NCBI RefSeq assembly: GCF_029633865.1
Contig: NC_079215.1
Span: 50,884,897-50,948,896, forward strand
DNA length: 64,000 bases
DNA from: Lampris incognitus
Taxonomy: Eukaryota; Chordata; Actinopteri; Lampriformes; Lampridae
Direction of reading: 5' to 3'
In this document: one piece after another, positions 35,972 through 50,900 of the stretch
Layout of the letters: each line of letters opens with the position of its first letter
Numbering within the stretch: the first letter of the stretch is position 1
The notes under the pieces: model-generated
Database searches by the model: none
What the model was told of the DNA's origin: nothing
Seen by the model: only the letters and a program-made list of their open reading frames with translations
Position numbers and translations under genes: made by a program

Positions 35972-38900
35972 GTCGGTGAGCTCAGGGATTGTTCACAGAC
36001 AACGGCCAAATTCTAAAACCTCCAATATTTTTTCTTCCTCACTCCAACTTACAAAGTGACAGACAGGAAAGGTTGAGAGAAAAATTCCCTCTTACGGCAG
36101 TAGGAGTTGATACCTTACCCCCAGTTTTCTTGACCAGTAGTTCAACAACTGACAAGGCCTCTGTCCTCACAGATGAATAACTCTTATTTTCTGGACAGAA
36201 AGATAAAGGCAGAGAATATGGTGAAATACAAATGCCTAGGGCTACAATGCAGAGGAAAGCAGAGTTGTTAGAGCCTTACCTAGAGGGTAAGTGAGAGCGG
36301 TGCAGGTCTCTGTTAGGATCTGAGACAGTGCACTTGAGTCCTGATGGCCTTTTTGTAGCAGCAATAACCTTGAGAAAAAACGCTTACTTTAGAAAGATCT
36401 CCATCATACAGATAAAAAAAAAAAAACCCAACAACTAAGAACAACCATGTTGCTAGCTCACATTTACATTTTCTCATTTGGCTCTTATTCAAAGCGAGTT
36501 ACAAGTGTCACTAATTAGCAGATACATTTGCATATTAAACTTGAAGCATCTTAGAGGAATAAATAGTAATCATGTCATAGCCAAGACTAAATTTCATGTC
36601 AAGTGCACTTAGTTTAAGTGTGTTATGAGTATATCACGAACAGTGATGTAAGTAGATGGGGAGTCACATTACAAATAGCTAGACAATACTACGAACCAGC
36701 ATCCAAGTCAATTAAGAGCTACACCAGTTCAGTCCCTGAACCTGTAAAGCTTGATTTAAAGTATAAATTAAAGGTAAGCACTGGTGAACTGTGAGGTTTT
36801 CTCTTGCTTACTCTAGGAAGTAGGCCTTCATAGACTGCAGAACTCCCAGCTGGACTCTCCAGGTGCTCAGCTTCATCTTCTCACACAACAGACAACACAC
36901 CTCCAATTGGAAACGGGCTATATAAAAACAACAGAATAAGGATTATTACTTTTTCTAGTCTTCTTGATAAGCATTTACGATGAATCGTGTCAAACCTTAG
37001 GTTCAGGTCTCATCTGTTCATAGGGCCTGCTGTGGTTCTTTGACTGGGTTCTGAAGACTAGGTGTAACTTACCCTGGGTCTGCGAGTTCCTTGGCCAGGT
37101 CTTGCCAAGTGTCTCAAAGGCACAGAGCAGAGCCTCTGTCTGCAGCTCCTTCTCCTTCACGTCTCCGTCGTCATCATCGTCTTGTGATCTCGGGGACACA
37201 CTGCCACTCTCTGGGCAGTTCTGTTGAGGAATTTAGGAGTTAAATTGACCGTCATTAAATGGTTTCCTGCAAGTCCAAGTGTATCAAAGAAAGAACAAAC
37301 AAATCAATGTTGCTGGAACAATATGGTCAGCAACCTAAAGATCTTAGTCAATTCTTTAACATAAGACATACAGCAGTGCCAAGTTGACACAGATAGTGCT
37401 AATGAAGTAACATGCAAACTTCTTTTGACCTTCTTAATGAGAGGGAAGAGGATCTCTGACATGTCGCTGAAACGGTCTTCCTGGCTGCTGTGGAGCACGT
37501 CTCCGGCACAGCGGAGGGCGGCCATCTTGTATAGTAGGCTCTCTTTATGACACTCCTTCAATACCACCTCCAACACCTCTGAGATGGTGGGTTGGCCTGA
37601 GCAAGGCTTCTGCAGCTCCGCACTAAGGGAGGTTGAGAGAGAGAGAATAGGATAAACAAAACATGAAAAACGTTACGTGGATGTGCGTCGTTTAGTATGA
37701 CAGTTTACTAGCTTGAGAGGCTGCACCTGCATTTGGACACCACTGATCCTATGGCTTTCAACAGCTCCTCCTGAAAGAAATAAAGCACTGGTGTGATAAA
37801 ATGTCATGGTGAAATGTGAGACAACTCTAACGGCTTCATGATTCAATGTCAACTTTTTGAGGCAGATATGGGGAACAGTTCACCTGGAGAAAGGAAAGGG
37901 GAAGCTTGAGCAGCCAAACCACTTTGTAACGGATATTTTCCCTTTAGGCACAGGTATGGATCTGTAAATGATATATTGAGCTGGCTTTGCAGTGTTAGTC
38001 ATTACCTTGCCTGTCCAAGTGCGCCCAGACAGCCCTTGCATCAAAGCTGTAAGCACCATACCAAGGTGTGGTGCCACCAACGAGCCCGTCTGTTCTTTGG
38101 CAACAGTTGCCATGGCGGCCGCTCCCTGAGCCTTCATCTTCCAGGACTGGGACTGCAGTGCCTTCTGGGTAATAGCGATCAGCTCGGTCATGTAAAGTCT
38201 AATGCCGCCAAAGCTTCCTGATATCCAGATAAAATAAAAAATATATATAAATATAAAAATAAGTTTGCTTGAATGTGCAGTATGTTTGTGTGTTTATATG
38301 GATGGGCACACATGCCAGAACGTGCAACACAAACGCACACATGCAAACACACACACATTGTACGTTTTGTGTTCACAAACTTAAGTGAATTCTGTTCCCA
38401 AATGCCAAATACACACACTTGAATATTTACAAATGTTCATTACTTAATATCGCCACTAAAATAGAATGGAGATCTTGTGAACAAACAACTTAAATTGCTG
38501 AGTGCCTTGTAGAAATTAAACATAATTACTTAATTTCCACAGGAGAAAAACTCTTTTGTATGCATGTTGTTAGCCCATCACCCACCTGGGACATTCTCCT
38601 GCCACACCTCAGCCCATAGCGTGGCATTTTGGCTCTCTCCCCTTTCCTCGTTGGGGCCTGGGGCCTGATGCATGCCCAGGAAGGCAAGTGGTAGCGCCAC
38701 CCCGGCATGGCCCTTCAGCACATCGGGGCTGTAATGGCTGATGGCGTGCACTGTTAGAACACATGATGACTTATACACTGGTTCTGAGGAAGGGACAGGG
38801 ATAGACACAGAGATAATGAGAGAAAGAGGATGGGTGGTTAACTGATATCCACGACCTGTTTCATCTGTCTTTTTTTTAAGCGTACCTTTGATCAGACTGT

Positions 38901-40759
38901 TTTAAAGTCGAAAAAAAAAAGAGAGTGGGGATGTCTGTCCCATCTTACCTTCTTTCTCCAGGTACCAGGCGTTGAGCTTCAGCAGTAGTTTCTCCACACT
39001 GCTATCTTTTGCCGTCTGGAAACAGGCATTTAATGAGAACAGCGGACCATCATAAAAACACTAGAGCCCATGAATAAAACCAATTTAACTTCTGCGTAGC
39101 TGTGCTGTAGTTCCTGTAACGCAGATTAGTCATCATAAGTGGCCCTTACCCTGACAAGGTGCCCCAGAGCGAAGGCAAAGGCTTTTTGCACGACACTGCT
39201 CCGGTCATGGATACCATTTAGCAGTGCACTCATCAGTTTACCTGCAGACACCAATCATAACACTTTTCACCAGATCACTGACAGAAGATCTATAGTTGAA
39301 GAACAGACAAATACTACATGCATGAAGGTTTTGTCCTGTACCTGAGTAGGGGGTAAGGTCTTGGGGACATTGCACTGTAAGGGAAACAATTACACTAGCA
39401 CCCCCGCCCTATGGAAAGAGAAGGCAAAAATGTAATACAAAAAAGTTAATGGTCAAAAGGACCCCTTGGAGCACAATATCTTAACTCACATTAGGGGGAT
39501 CCGTAAATGAAAGTAGGTAGACAGAGAGAAAAGAGCTTGAAAGGAGGATGCAAGCTCACAGACAAGCAAACTATTAGCCAATGACTGACATTGTGTGTCA
39601 TACACTGATGAGCCAAAACATTATGACCACTGACAGATGGACCGAATAACGCTGATCATCTCCAAACAAGGGCATATGTCAAGGTCTGGGTAGATTAGAT
39701 GGTAAGAGAACAATTCATTCTCGTAGTTAACGTGTTGAGTGCAAGAGAAATGGACAGGAGTAAAGACCTCAGCTACATTGACAAGGGCCAAATTGTTATA
39801 GCCAGACGACTGGGTCAGAGCATCTCTGAAACGGCAAGGCTTTAGGGTTGCTCCCTGTCAGCAGTGGTGAGTGCTTACTGAGAGTGGTCTGAGGAGGGAC
39901 AAACCACAAGCTGGCAACAGGGTGTTGGGCGCCAAAGGCTCCTTGATGCGCAAGCGCAACCAAGGCTATCCAGCCTGGTCTGGTCTGACAGAAGGTCTAC
40001 TGTGGCATAAGTCAGAAATTTTAATAATGGTTACCGGAGGAATGCGTCACAACACAGTGCATCGCATCCCTGCTGGGTATGGGGATGCTTAGCTGCAGAC
40101 CAGTCAGAGTGCCTATGATGACCTCTGTATACCATTGAAAGCACCTACAATGGGCACACGAGTGCCAGAACTAGACCTGGGAGCAGTGGAAGAAGGTCAC
40201 CTGGTCCAATGAATCTCGTTTTCTTTTAGATCAAGTGGATGGCTGTGTGTGTGTGTGTGTGCTGGTTATCTGGGGAAGTGATGGCACCAGGACACACTGT
40301 GGGAAGACGACAAGCCAGTGGCGGGAGTATAATGCTTTTGGCACGTGCCACCTACTTAAACATTGTTGCAGACCAGGTACACCCCTTCATGGCAATGGTA
40401 TTCCCTGACAGCAGTGGCCTCTTTCAGCAGGAAAATGCACCCTGCCACACTGCACACATTGTTCGGGAATGGTTTGAGGAACATAATGAAGTGTTCATGG
40501 TGTTGCCCTGGCCTCAAAATACCTCCAGATTTCAATCTGATTGAGCATCTGTGGGATGTGCTGGACCGACAAGTCCAATCCACAGCAGCTCCACCTCACA
40601 ACTTAAACGATCTGCAACTAATGTTTTAGTGCCGGGTACCATAGGATATCTTCAGGGGTCTTTTTTAGAGTCCATGCCTCGGCGGATCAGTGCTGGTTTG
40701 GCAGCACACGGAGGACCAACAGCATATTAGGCAGGTGGTCACAATGTTTTGGCTCATCA

Positions 40760-40809
<50 letters not shown>

Positions 40810-41906
40810 CTTGGTGCCCAGTCCCACTCCACTTTTGAGTAGCTCACAGAGTCTGGGAACCAGCTCTCCCAGCACAGAGACATCTAGGTGTTGCAGACAC
40901 TGGATATAAACAAATATATAGAGATCATACTCTTAAAAATATATATACAACCATTTTCCACTGTCATATTTGGTAAAGTCTCACTGAATGCTACAATCCT
41001 ACAGATTCACAGGAAAACAAATTTCCTTTTTTGTGCTTTCTACCACTAGCATATCTAAATCAATAACTTATCCTGAAACATACACATCAGAAATGCTGTT
41101 GTAGTAGTTCAATTAACTGGCAACTGTAAAATAGCGTAATATAGTGCATGAACTGTTTAATTTTAAGGTACATATACTGCTGAGTACATGTTGTGGCTAA
41201 CAAATGTATGGAGGACCAAGCTTGCAGAAGACTTTCATCAGCTGATACAAGCACATCAATAGCTAAAATTCAGGTTTGACCTTTTTTTGGCATTAGGAAA
41301 AGTGTTGACACAGCAGCACTGCCAACTCTTATATCGAATGAATCTCTTGGATTTGGCATGGTCACACACCAATGCAACACGTCACTATACGTGTCAGTAA
41401 GACAATCGAAAACAATGACTTGAAAACCTAAAATTCCTTCCCGCCACATATATAGATTATGGGTCACAAAACCCCAAAGAAAAAAAATTGTGAAAAGTCA
41501 TATTACAATTAAGTAGGTAAATGTGGAGCAAAATTACATCCATATGAAGATGGCGGTTTTTTTTTTTTACTTACTATGTTGATGGTCTCCATCATAGGGG
41601 AGGACTTGGCAGCACAAAGCCTGGCTGCGTCCATGGCACTCTAGTGGAAAAACAACACACCATAAGATGACATCTAGGCCTATTTACAGCTAGTGACAGT
41701 TTGGGGAAAAGGAAACTGCATGGCAAAACCAGACCGTTTCGGTCTGAGAGCTTACCTTCTCCTGTTCTGTAGCTCTGAGGCTGAGGTAATTGAGGACCTG
41801 GGGCTCAAGAGTGCTAAGGGCCTCCAGCAGGGCAGGGATGAGCTTTGGGGCATGAGGCTTCAGTCTGGCACCAGCTGTCTTACTGACTTTGACCAGGGTT
41901 TGTATA
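35790..41906 (-). CDS. ecpas: ECPAS exons 35-49 (C-terminal HEAT repeats and stop)
   Basis: Exons in transcription order: 41756-41906, 41575-41640, 40810-40899, 39342-39408, 39150-39241, 38949-39015, 38586-38783, 38006-38217, 37727-37770, 37430-37622, 37073-37220, 36812-36917, 36280-36368, 36119-36190 and 35790-35929. Blocks include [113 protein letters not shown] and [13 protein letters not shown]. Exon 45 has an acidic insertion (DDDDDGD). The C-terminal end RRHIQSQP differs from the human tail. The donor after exon 44 (GTCAAA) is weak. The exon 37 donor runs straight into a CA repeat. Confidence 0.94.
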
Positions 41907-44900
41907 CTGGTGGGAGTCAAACATAGGTTGATGGGGGAAGAATCAAACAGGACAAGGAAGGGATGCTGAGCGAGTTAATAGATGAACAGAGACAAAAGAG
42001 AAAAAAAAGGGTTCTGACAAAAGGTGAGTCTCGTGGGTATCCCCACCCTTATAAATAATACAGTTGCATACCAGTTTCATATGCAAATATGGGTGTGGCC
42101 ATCAACTACAGTTTCAATGACCATGTGTACTATTCACACAGGATTTGGGAATGTTGGCAGCATTGTAAGATGGCGACAGATGTGCTCTTAGGCCTTACAT
42201 CTGTCGCCATCTTACAATGCTATGATTGCAAACATTCCCAAATCCTCTGTGATTAGCACACGTGGCCATTGAAACTGTAGTTGATGATCACGCCCATATT
42301 TGCATCTGAAACTGGTCATTGGTTTCGGTCGTTATGCAACTATTATTTTATAAGGGTGGGGATACCTGCAGTCAGTTTAGACTGAAGAGATGACTTAGAT
42401 GAGTGATGAAATGTATCCGTCATTAAACATTCTATCCAGATGAACTGATTCAACCTTCTTTGATTTTCTTACCTGGATTACTGAGTATGCATAAAGACAC
42501 CCAATTTTTGTGCTAACAAACGGGAATGGAAGGAAGTGTTACCTGAGTGAGCGGACCTCTGTGACATTGCTGACAATGCCTTTGTCAAGCAAGGTGGGTA
42601 ACAACACTGCTACTGTTCTCTGGGCTGCAGACCCTGTAGACTCACACATACGAGCACACACCTAGACAGAGAAGTGTGTGTTGAGGGACAAGCACTTAGC
42701 ACTTAGATGTTTGCGCGCATGCACGCACACACACGCACACACAAGTTTAGTCCAGTCTTAAGTCATGTGTGTAAGGGTCAAAAACCTTACCTTACTCAGT
42801 GTTTTTAGTGCAAGGTCTGCGGCCTTCCGCACAGACTCCTGAAATGACACCATGAGAGAGATCAAAATGTCAAATTCAAAATCCATTTTAAGTGCAACCC
42901 GACGTGTGTAACAGATTCTAAATTAATGAAAGGAAGTCAAAGGGAACTGCTTCTGGGGGATTCCATTGCTGTTACTTTGACTGCAGTTCATGAATAGAGT
43001 AGGTGGAGATATCCTCACCTTGATGTCATCCAAAACTCTGAACAGTGTCTCCCACATCTCTGCCAAATAGTCAATGAGGTCATCGGCCTGCCGGCCACGG
43101 ATCAAATCATTCAGAGCTAGGCAGCTGAAAGGGAAATGTGTGTCAAACTCATTTCTCCCAACCGTCTACATAAGAGTTACGCATAGTTAGAGTAACACAT
43201 CTTAGCAGGAGGACACTGAAGGTTCTGTAGGTACTGTGTGTGGAGAGACTTAAGGTTTTGTTCCATTTAGGGAGTGCTTCCTTTCTCTACTGGGTGTGTA
43301 ACATTAATGTACCTGGATTCTCGTACTCTCCAGGTGTTACTAGTTAGGTTGGAGATGCAATCCTGAAGAATTTCCTTCAGATACTTATCCACCTAAACAC
43401 AACGATGAAAGAAAACACACATAGTAACCCTTTTAGTGGTGGCAGCATTTAAGTGTATTTCTGTGTGTGTGTGTGTATGTGTGTGTGTACACAAGAGCAT
43501 GCGTTTGCTGTGGATGTGTCAAATTTTACCAGGGTCTTGTCGGTGACCAGAGCATCCCAGATACTGGTCATGGCCTGGCGAATGGCCAGGTTGGGATCAA
43601 ACTGGTAGCGATAAAGGCGAGGCACCAGCTGGGAGAGGTAGGGGGCAAGCTGCTCCCCAGCCTTAGTTGCAATAATGTGAAACCCAAATGCTGCTCCCTA
43701 GAAGTAGAGAGGAGGGGAGGTAATAGTCAGGTTAGTGAACAGGTAAGACACACAGGACACGAGGGTGAGACAATGCAATATAAGTTAATAGAATGAGGTA
43801 AGGTTTTCTGAACACATTGACCTTTCTAGCTATTGGACCAGCAACAGTGCTTGATACACTGACCTGCCTTTTAAAATAAAATAAAATGTGGATGACACAG
43901 TCATCATAGAGGTTGAACTGGAGTGGAGACTAGCTTTTATTTGAGGAAAATGTTTAGTGAAAGAGTACATAGGGTAGAATATATATAAGGTCCTCTTATT
44001 TTCAGGATGTTCAAATTCCTTGGGCAAAAAGCTAGTCAGTGACATAACACCACCTATTTATATAGAGTTCTGCCAAAAACAAGTTTGTGGTGTTTTGCTT
44101 GAAATAGATAAATAAATAAAATGCTCCATTCTACTTTGTGACAGTACCTTGCGGGAGTTCCACATGGCGTGGTGGTTGGCCAGGTTCATGAACTTGTAGA
44201 CAAGATCTGGTTGATTCAGGTCGCTGGCTAATGAGCACAGCTCCTTGTATGTGGACAGGCCGTGGCTGCAGGGGACCATGAACATGAGAGGATGATGAGA
44301 AGGTCAGTTGGTAATGGTTAACTGAATTCACTCATTATTTTTCTTGTACAATTAAAGCCAAGATCCTGTTTGAATCTTTTTTTTTTTTTTATTCAAAATC
44401 AGCATTAGTCTTCCACTTCACATACAGGAATACTAAGCGGTCTCATGAAAATGTTAAGATGAAATATTACTAACCCATCAGGCGCTTTCCCTAAAGTGTC
44501 TCCTTGGAACACTTCTGTATCATCTGAGACCGCATGCTTCACTCTATTGGGAAATATTGACATGTTTGCTTTCATTGCATTGCAACAATAGAAATTATGC
44601 TATAACTTGCTGCGATTCTCTCTCTTCCATTCAGCTCATCACCTCTTGCCAGTCATCAGTGTTTCCACCAGGGTAGACACCAGTTCCTGCTGGTCGCCCT
44701 CTCCTCCCATCTCATACACAAGGCCCAGGCCTTTGGATGCCACATCCTGACTCAACTCTGGCACCACAAAAAGAAAGATAGAGAAAAGAGAAATTTGAGT
44801 TGATGATGAGAAAGTTCATCATCTGAGGGTGCTCAGACTCTTTTGACAGAAGTGATTGGTACAAAAGTTACAATAGATCAATATAGCAGAAGTGAGGATA

Positions 44901-47900
44901 AAGTGAACTGTCATCTCACCATCAGGGTCTGAAAGAACAGAGATGAACGCTGTCTGAATCTCCTTCAGTTTAGACTGGAGCAGAGAGGGAGAGAGAGGGA
45001 GAGAATATAAGCATGATTACAATTAAGGCCAATGATGCAAATACACATGAACCCCAATGGACTGCGAGGCCCTGACTCCCAGACTGGGTACCTTGATCTC
45101 CTTGTGTTGACCAACTTTCTTGACCAGGGAGAGCAACCAGATGCAGGCTGCCTGGCGAACATGGGGGTTCTGACTGGGTATGTACTTAGTTAAGATGGAG
45201 TTCAGGACCCAGGGCACAATGTCATTGCTTTTCCCATCTGGTCGAGGGAAGTGAGAGTTAAATGAAGGAACAGTGGTTAACCTCCAGAACACCAGTGATT
45301 ACCTTACCATAGCCAATGGTGGGCAGACTGCCCACTAATCACAAATACTTGTCCATTAATCCGCTAACAGCAATAAAATATGAAAAGGAAAACATACACG
45401 TGCAACTGAAATTAATTTTACTGTAACACAGAATTACAAGTTTTCAAAAGGAAAAAAATCTGTGGCTCTCAAGTTTTCAGATGAGATGTGAGTTTGTCTC
45501 ACAATAAATCCATGTAGGAAAGCTGCAGCACTGTTGACAGCGCAGATGTCACACACTGTCTCGTATTTAGGTGTTGGCTGGACCGCAGTGGATGTCTTAT
45601 ACCACAGCATGTCATGTTTCATATTCAGTATTCACTTTCTCTAGAGTGCTTTACATTCCACACAGTTTAAAAGTACAAACAAGCTCTAAGGCCGCAGGAC
45701 GAGTCTACATACATTTTCATATCATGTTCTTTTTTGAAGAACATAATGTCACTGTGGGGCCAAAACCATCAATCTGCAAATTTGGATATTTTCTTTTTAT
45801 CACAAACAGCAAATGTATATGTACCAGTTTAAGGCCTGTTAATACCTTGATGCTCCTAGACATGAAAAGTGTTTTATAAGTCCTGTGAAAATTTGTATAT
45901 TTGGTTGCAAAATGGTGAACTACTAATATTTTACCACCTCCTGTAAAGTTGGCTCCTTTGTAGATATGTGGTTTTCCCTCAAAAGCTACAATCATGACCA
46001 CGGTGAAACTGACTCTAGCATGGTATAATGGAGAGCTGTGGAAATTTTAATGCTAGCCTAGGTATGACGAAAAAAATTGGAGTAAAGAAAGCGAACCAGG
46101 CAAACATTTTGATGACCCCCCCAGTCGACAACATATGTACCTATACCTCACCACACACGTCCAATAACTGAATATTTCTAGGGGAAACATAGAGCGCACC
46201 TTACAGTCTATAATAGTCAGACAGCAATCCATATGAATCTGCAATTAACCGCAAATATTCAACTTTGATTTTAACTATATTTTTCCTGTGGGAATAAAAA
46301 TTACATGTTCTTCTAACTATAATCCAACTATAGCATGATTCTTAAAACACTTACTTCGTGTGAACCAAGTGTTTCAATAGTGGTAAAAAAAGGTTAATTA
46401 TTCAATATATAAGCCTTCCAAAGTTTTAAAAACACACATAAAACCAACTTTCTGTTAACATGTTGTTGGTATGTATACCAAGAAAATCAGTCAATAAACT
46501 TCAGTGCAGACAGATTGTATATCAGTGAATATTCTGCATCTCAAAACAGACGAAACGAGTGCACGGTCTGAGCGTCTTCATTATCTGACATGATCTGAGA
46601 GAAAGATGAAGTGTTTTGCTGTTCATTCATGTTTATAAATCCTAGTGTGTCTCCCTGTGCACCAGGCCTTACTGTCTGGTGGGCTGTACTGGTCTTCAGT
46701 GAATGTCCAAGGATCTCTGGCGGCTCCAGAGCTGGTTCCTATGGCAGCGCTAGTGATGGCCTCCCCCACTGTGAACTGCAGCTCCACCTGCTTGGCCTGA
46801 GAGAATATGACAAGTTAGTAAAAAGAACAGGCAGAAAATGTGAGGTGTCTTGGTACTGAATTGATAATTGTGCAACTAAGAGTAAGGAAAACCTGAAACA
46901 AACCCAAAGATTGGCAAAACTGATTTACATGTGGACTAGCAAAACAGACAATATGCCTATAGAGGCAAGTATAATTTCAGTTAAAATAAACAATCATACA
47001 ATTATTTATAGTTGTCAATTCTTTGGTGATATTCTGTACATGGGGAATAACGACTGATTCTTCTGCCACTAAAGTGAGCGGACTCACCTTGTGTGACATA
47101 TTAAAGATAAAACTCTTCATGATACATTTCTTCCCTCCTTCCTACCACTTGGTCTGCAAGACTTATAAACAACTAGCCAACTTACAGAAACATGCACGCA
47201 CAGTTACAGTAAATCAGCCCTGCTCTCAATCAGTCGATCAGTGACTTTCATACCTCAACAGAGTCCATGAGTCCCTGCAGTATCCTCTTCTGGTAAGGGA
47301 AGTCTCCATCACCTACCGGGAGGTAGCCCAAGGTCTGAATAGCTCGCTCCTTCATCTGGACCACGAGCCAGGCAAGGACACATAAACAAACACACACAGT
47401 AGAAACAGGTGCATAGTCGAGGAGCAGACAGTTTATGAATTCAGAATCATTTGTCAGGACAAGGAAGCATGGATCTCAGCTGTTGCCTTGGTTACCTTGG
47501 TGCTCTCCTTGCCAGAGGGGATGCGAGCCAGTAGGTTGTCCACAGCTGAGAGTTTAGTGAAGCCTTCACCCTCTGCAGAGATCAGCAGTGTACCATTTCG
47601 CCCAATTTCCCCAATTGCTATACATGCTGCTACCACCAGCAAGGCACTACTGCTGTCCAGGAAGGAACCTTTATATATGCAAAAACAGAGAAGAACTGAT
47701 GTAGGTTATGAGGTTGGTGTTTATTACATTAATGCATAGCAATCTAGGCAAATGTCAGGATACTGTAATCCAAACACACCAACACATGATGGAAACTGAA
47801 TAACTTGATCTTTCCTATCATGATGTATGTTAGTACCAATAGTTTTGGTGGCCATCGCAACAAGTTCATCCTCCTCCTCCACAGTGGAACTCAATCGCTG

Positions 47901-50900
47901 CTGCAAGTTGTGAGCAGAGTCCCCAGAAAACATAGCTTTTTTCCTGCTCATGTACCTTCCCACCATGTAGCCCGAAGCCAAGATGGCGGCATGCTGAGTC
48001 TCAGGGCTCTATGATTTAAACAAAGTCAAAAAACATTAAAATGATGCACGATAGGACAACTTGGCAAATGCTAAGTACAATGCTGCTCCATGATATGATG
48101 TAATTTCTAATTCTGTTATAAATATGTTCAGATTTTACATCATAAACAATCAAGTATCATTCACTGTCAAGAGCTCTGTTGAAGCAAAGTGACATACGTG
48201 GTTATCTTTGCTGATTTTGATCAGGTTGCCAACTGTCGTTTTGAACTCGTTGCCAGACATGGTGGAGATTACCACAGCATACAGCTGGGCTGCTAGCTCC
48301 CTCATGTCCTCCTTGTTGGTGCTCATCAGACTCTGCAGAGGTTAAAAAGATTTTGTGCTACTGGCCATTGCAGTGATAGGTATGGATGAACTTGGATTAG
48401 CTTGACAATATTGCAGGACAGCGAAGCCCACGTTATGATTGGATATACATTTCAAATCAGTCAAAATAAGGCTTGATAGTTGATATTTGTCATACTGGCA
48501 TAACAGCACAGAGTAACAGCCAACATGGTGGTCATCCCATGCGTCATCTAGCTTGGATTAGTGCTACAGGTTTTACAGGGTATTTTTATGCTTTTGAGTA
48601 AAGCTACAGTAAAACGGCAGTGAAGCCAGCATGTAAACAGTGATGAAAGCTTCATTTGTACAAGGCTTTTATAGTTAAAACATATTCAATCACAAATAAA
48701 CCTTGACTGTGGCAAACAAACACTTAAATTCATGAAAAATACTCACTTTAATCCAGTCAATTTTATCCACAAATCTGGGGGCAAGTTTCTCTGGGCTGAC
48801 TGACACTACTTCCAGAAGACAGTACATAACTGGTATTCCTGGTGTGGAAATAACAGTTCACTTAAAATCACCTTTCCTTCAGCACACATAACATACTAAG
48901 GCACTGACTCATGCAACATGCTTCTCCAAAGTTTAATGCTATCTTACACTAAAGCAACCAAAAAATTCTTGTGGAAAGCAGGGAAATAACCCAAGAACCC
49001 TATCACCTATCTCCAGAATAATGATCCCAATTGAATAGAAGATCCCCGCCCCCTCACCTCCCACAGCAGAGAGCAGCTGCTGCAGCAGGTCAATGTAGAC
49101 ATGCACAGGGTTGGCCTCACTGCCGTTTGAACTCAAGGGCTGAGGTCCAGAGGTCAGAAGCGTGTGGACGTAGCGGCCAATTGCTGGTGCATCATCCTGC
49201 ATGTCTGCCAGACTCTTGGACATGGGTGTCGCACCAGCGCTATAGGCTAGACACATCCTCAGATAAAGCACAATCTGGAGAAAGAGGAAACATTGACAGG
49301 AATACAAGAGAAGAGGAAAAAAGTTTGATCCAAATATCAATTTCACCAAAAATTGAATTCTAAAGGGAAAATAGTGTCGGAGGAAACAAACTCAATGGAA
49401 AGATACTGTAACTAATAACTTTTTACCTCTCCAAATGCAGACGGGTTGAAAGGAAGAGTGGATGTCCCTACTATATATTTGGCTGGAGTCTTCATCCTCT
49501 GTTCTGCCTGGTGATGAGAAGATCAAAGGTGTGAAATCTATCATACAGTATTTTTTAGAATAAAACCCAGTGTACAAATATATTGTATAGGAAAAAATAA
49601 AAAAGCCAGACATTGAGTATATATTATTTCTTTAAAGAAACTGGATTCTCTGGGTTGTTAAATTCAAACAAAGGCAGCTATTATAGTTGTTAGTCACACT
49701 TGGTTCTCGGCAGCTGTTACCTTGAGAGGGATATCAATAAAGCAACTAAATTGGGAATATGAACAAGCCTTCACCTTTTCCTGGACGTAGGCCACCATGT
49801 CAGGAAAGGAGGGCATTGGTTTTGAACCCTCCTTCTCCGAGTGCTTGGTGGTAAAAGTCCTCAACACCCTCTGGGCCTCCCCACACACCTCCTCTCTCCT
49901 GGAGCCCAGAATAGAGGTGCAGCTTTTATCTCCCTTGCCCAACATATAGTAACCCATCCTAACATTTATTCAAGGGAAAACATTAGATAATCCTGATCCC
50001 CTATTTCTGAGCCACTTGTTTTGAGGGCATAAAATCATGATGCCATCATATACGTTTATCATTACATTCCCAGTCAACGACTGCTTTAGTTCAGTCTCTG
50101 CTACAGGTTCAGACTGCTTATGTTGGGACTTACGGATCTCCAGCTGCCAACAACAGCAAGTATCTTGAGGGCACATGATCCGAGGCAAACACTGTGCTGG
50201 CAAACTTCATGGCCACCTGTCGTACCTGCACCTCCGGCTGAGAAAGAGAAAAAGAGAGAGGGGATCAGAAACAAAGGAATGATTATAGCATTGTCGATGT
50301 AAAACTAATCCATCATCAAACTTTCTGACGCAAAAGATGTTACATTACTGGGACCAATTAAACATCTCGTGCATCCATAAATAAATACTAAAACAAAAAC
50401 CAAATGTATTTGGCCCAGAAATACTGATGTATTTTGACTGCTCACCTTTCCTATATAAGCGGCCACCAGGGCTTCCATTAAGTTGAGTAGTGCTCCCTGT
50501 AGGTTGGCATAAGCTCCTACCATCATCGAGAGAGCCTCTTGAATGGCTAGCCGAACATCAGACTCCTCCTGGACAATTTAAGGCAACAAATCAAAGATAC
50601 CTAGTTCTTATGTAGCAAAAGTCTTAAAACATATGATAGGGATCATAATGCAACACTTAATTCCTCATCAACCAACTTTTCTCTCTATTTTTATTTGGTA
50701 TTGAGGTTTAAAATACATTCACTGACAAATTCTACAGACATATATTTGTAACCCACCTTGCACATGGACTCAAAGAACTGCTGTACAAGTGCTATATCCT
50801 TTGTGAACAGTTGGGGCATGCGGCTACAGAGGAGGTAAGAAAATGGCACATGTTTTGTAACAGAATTGCTTAGTAGGATGTCAAATTCAAAGACTTGCCA

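Noticed and set aside
46660-46673. GC donor or exon end at AGTAAG for ECPAS exon 24
   Set aside because: An ordinary GTAAGG donor three to four bases earlier fits the phase and the family alignment, so no GC-AG intron is needed.
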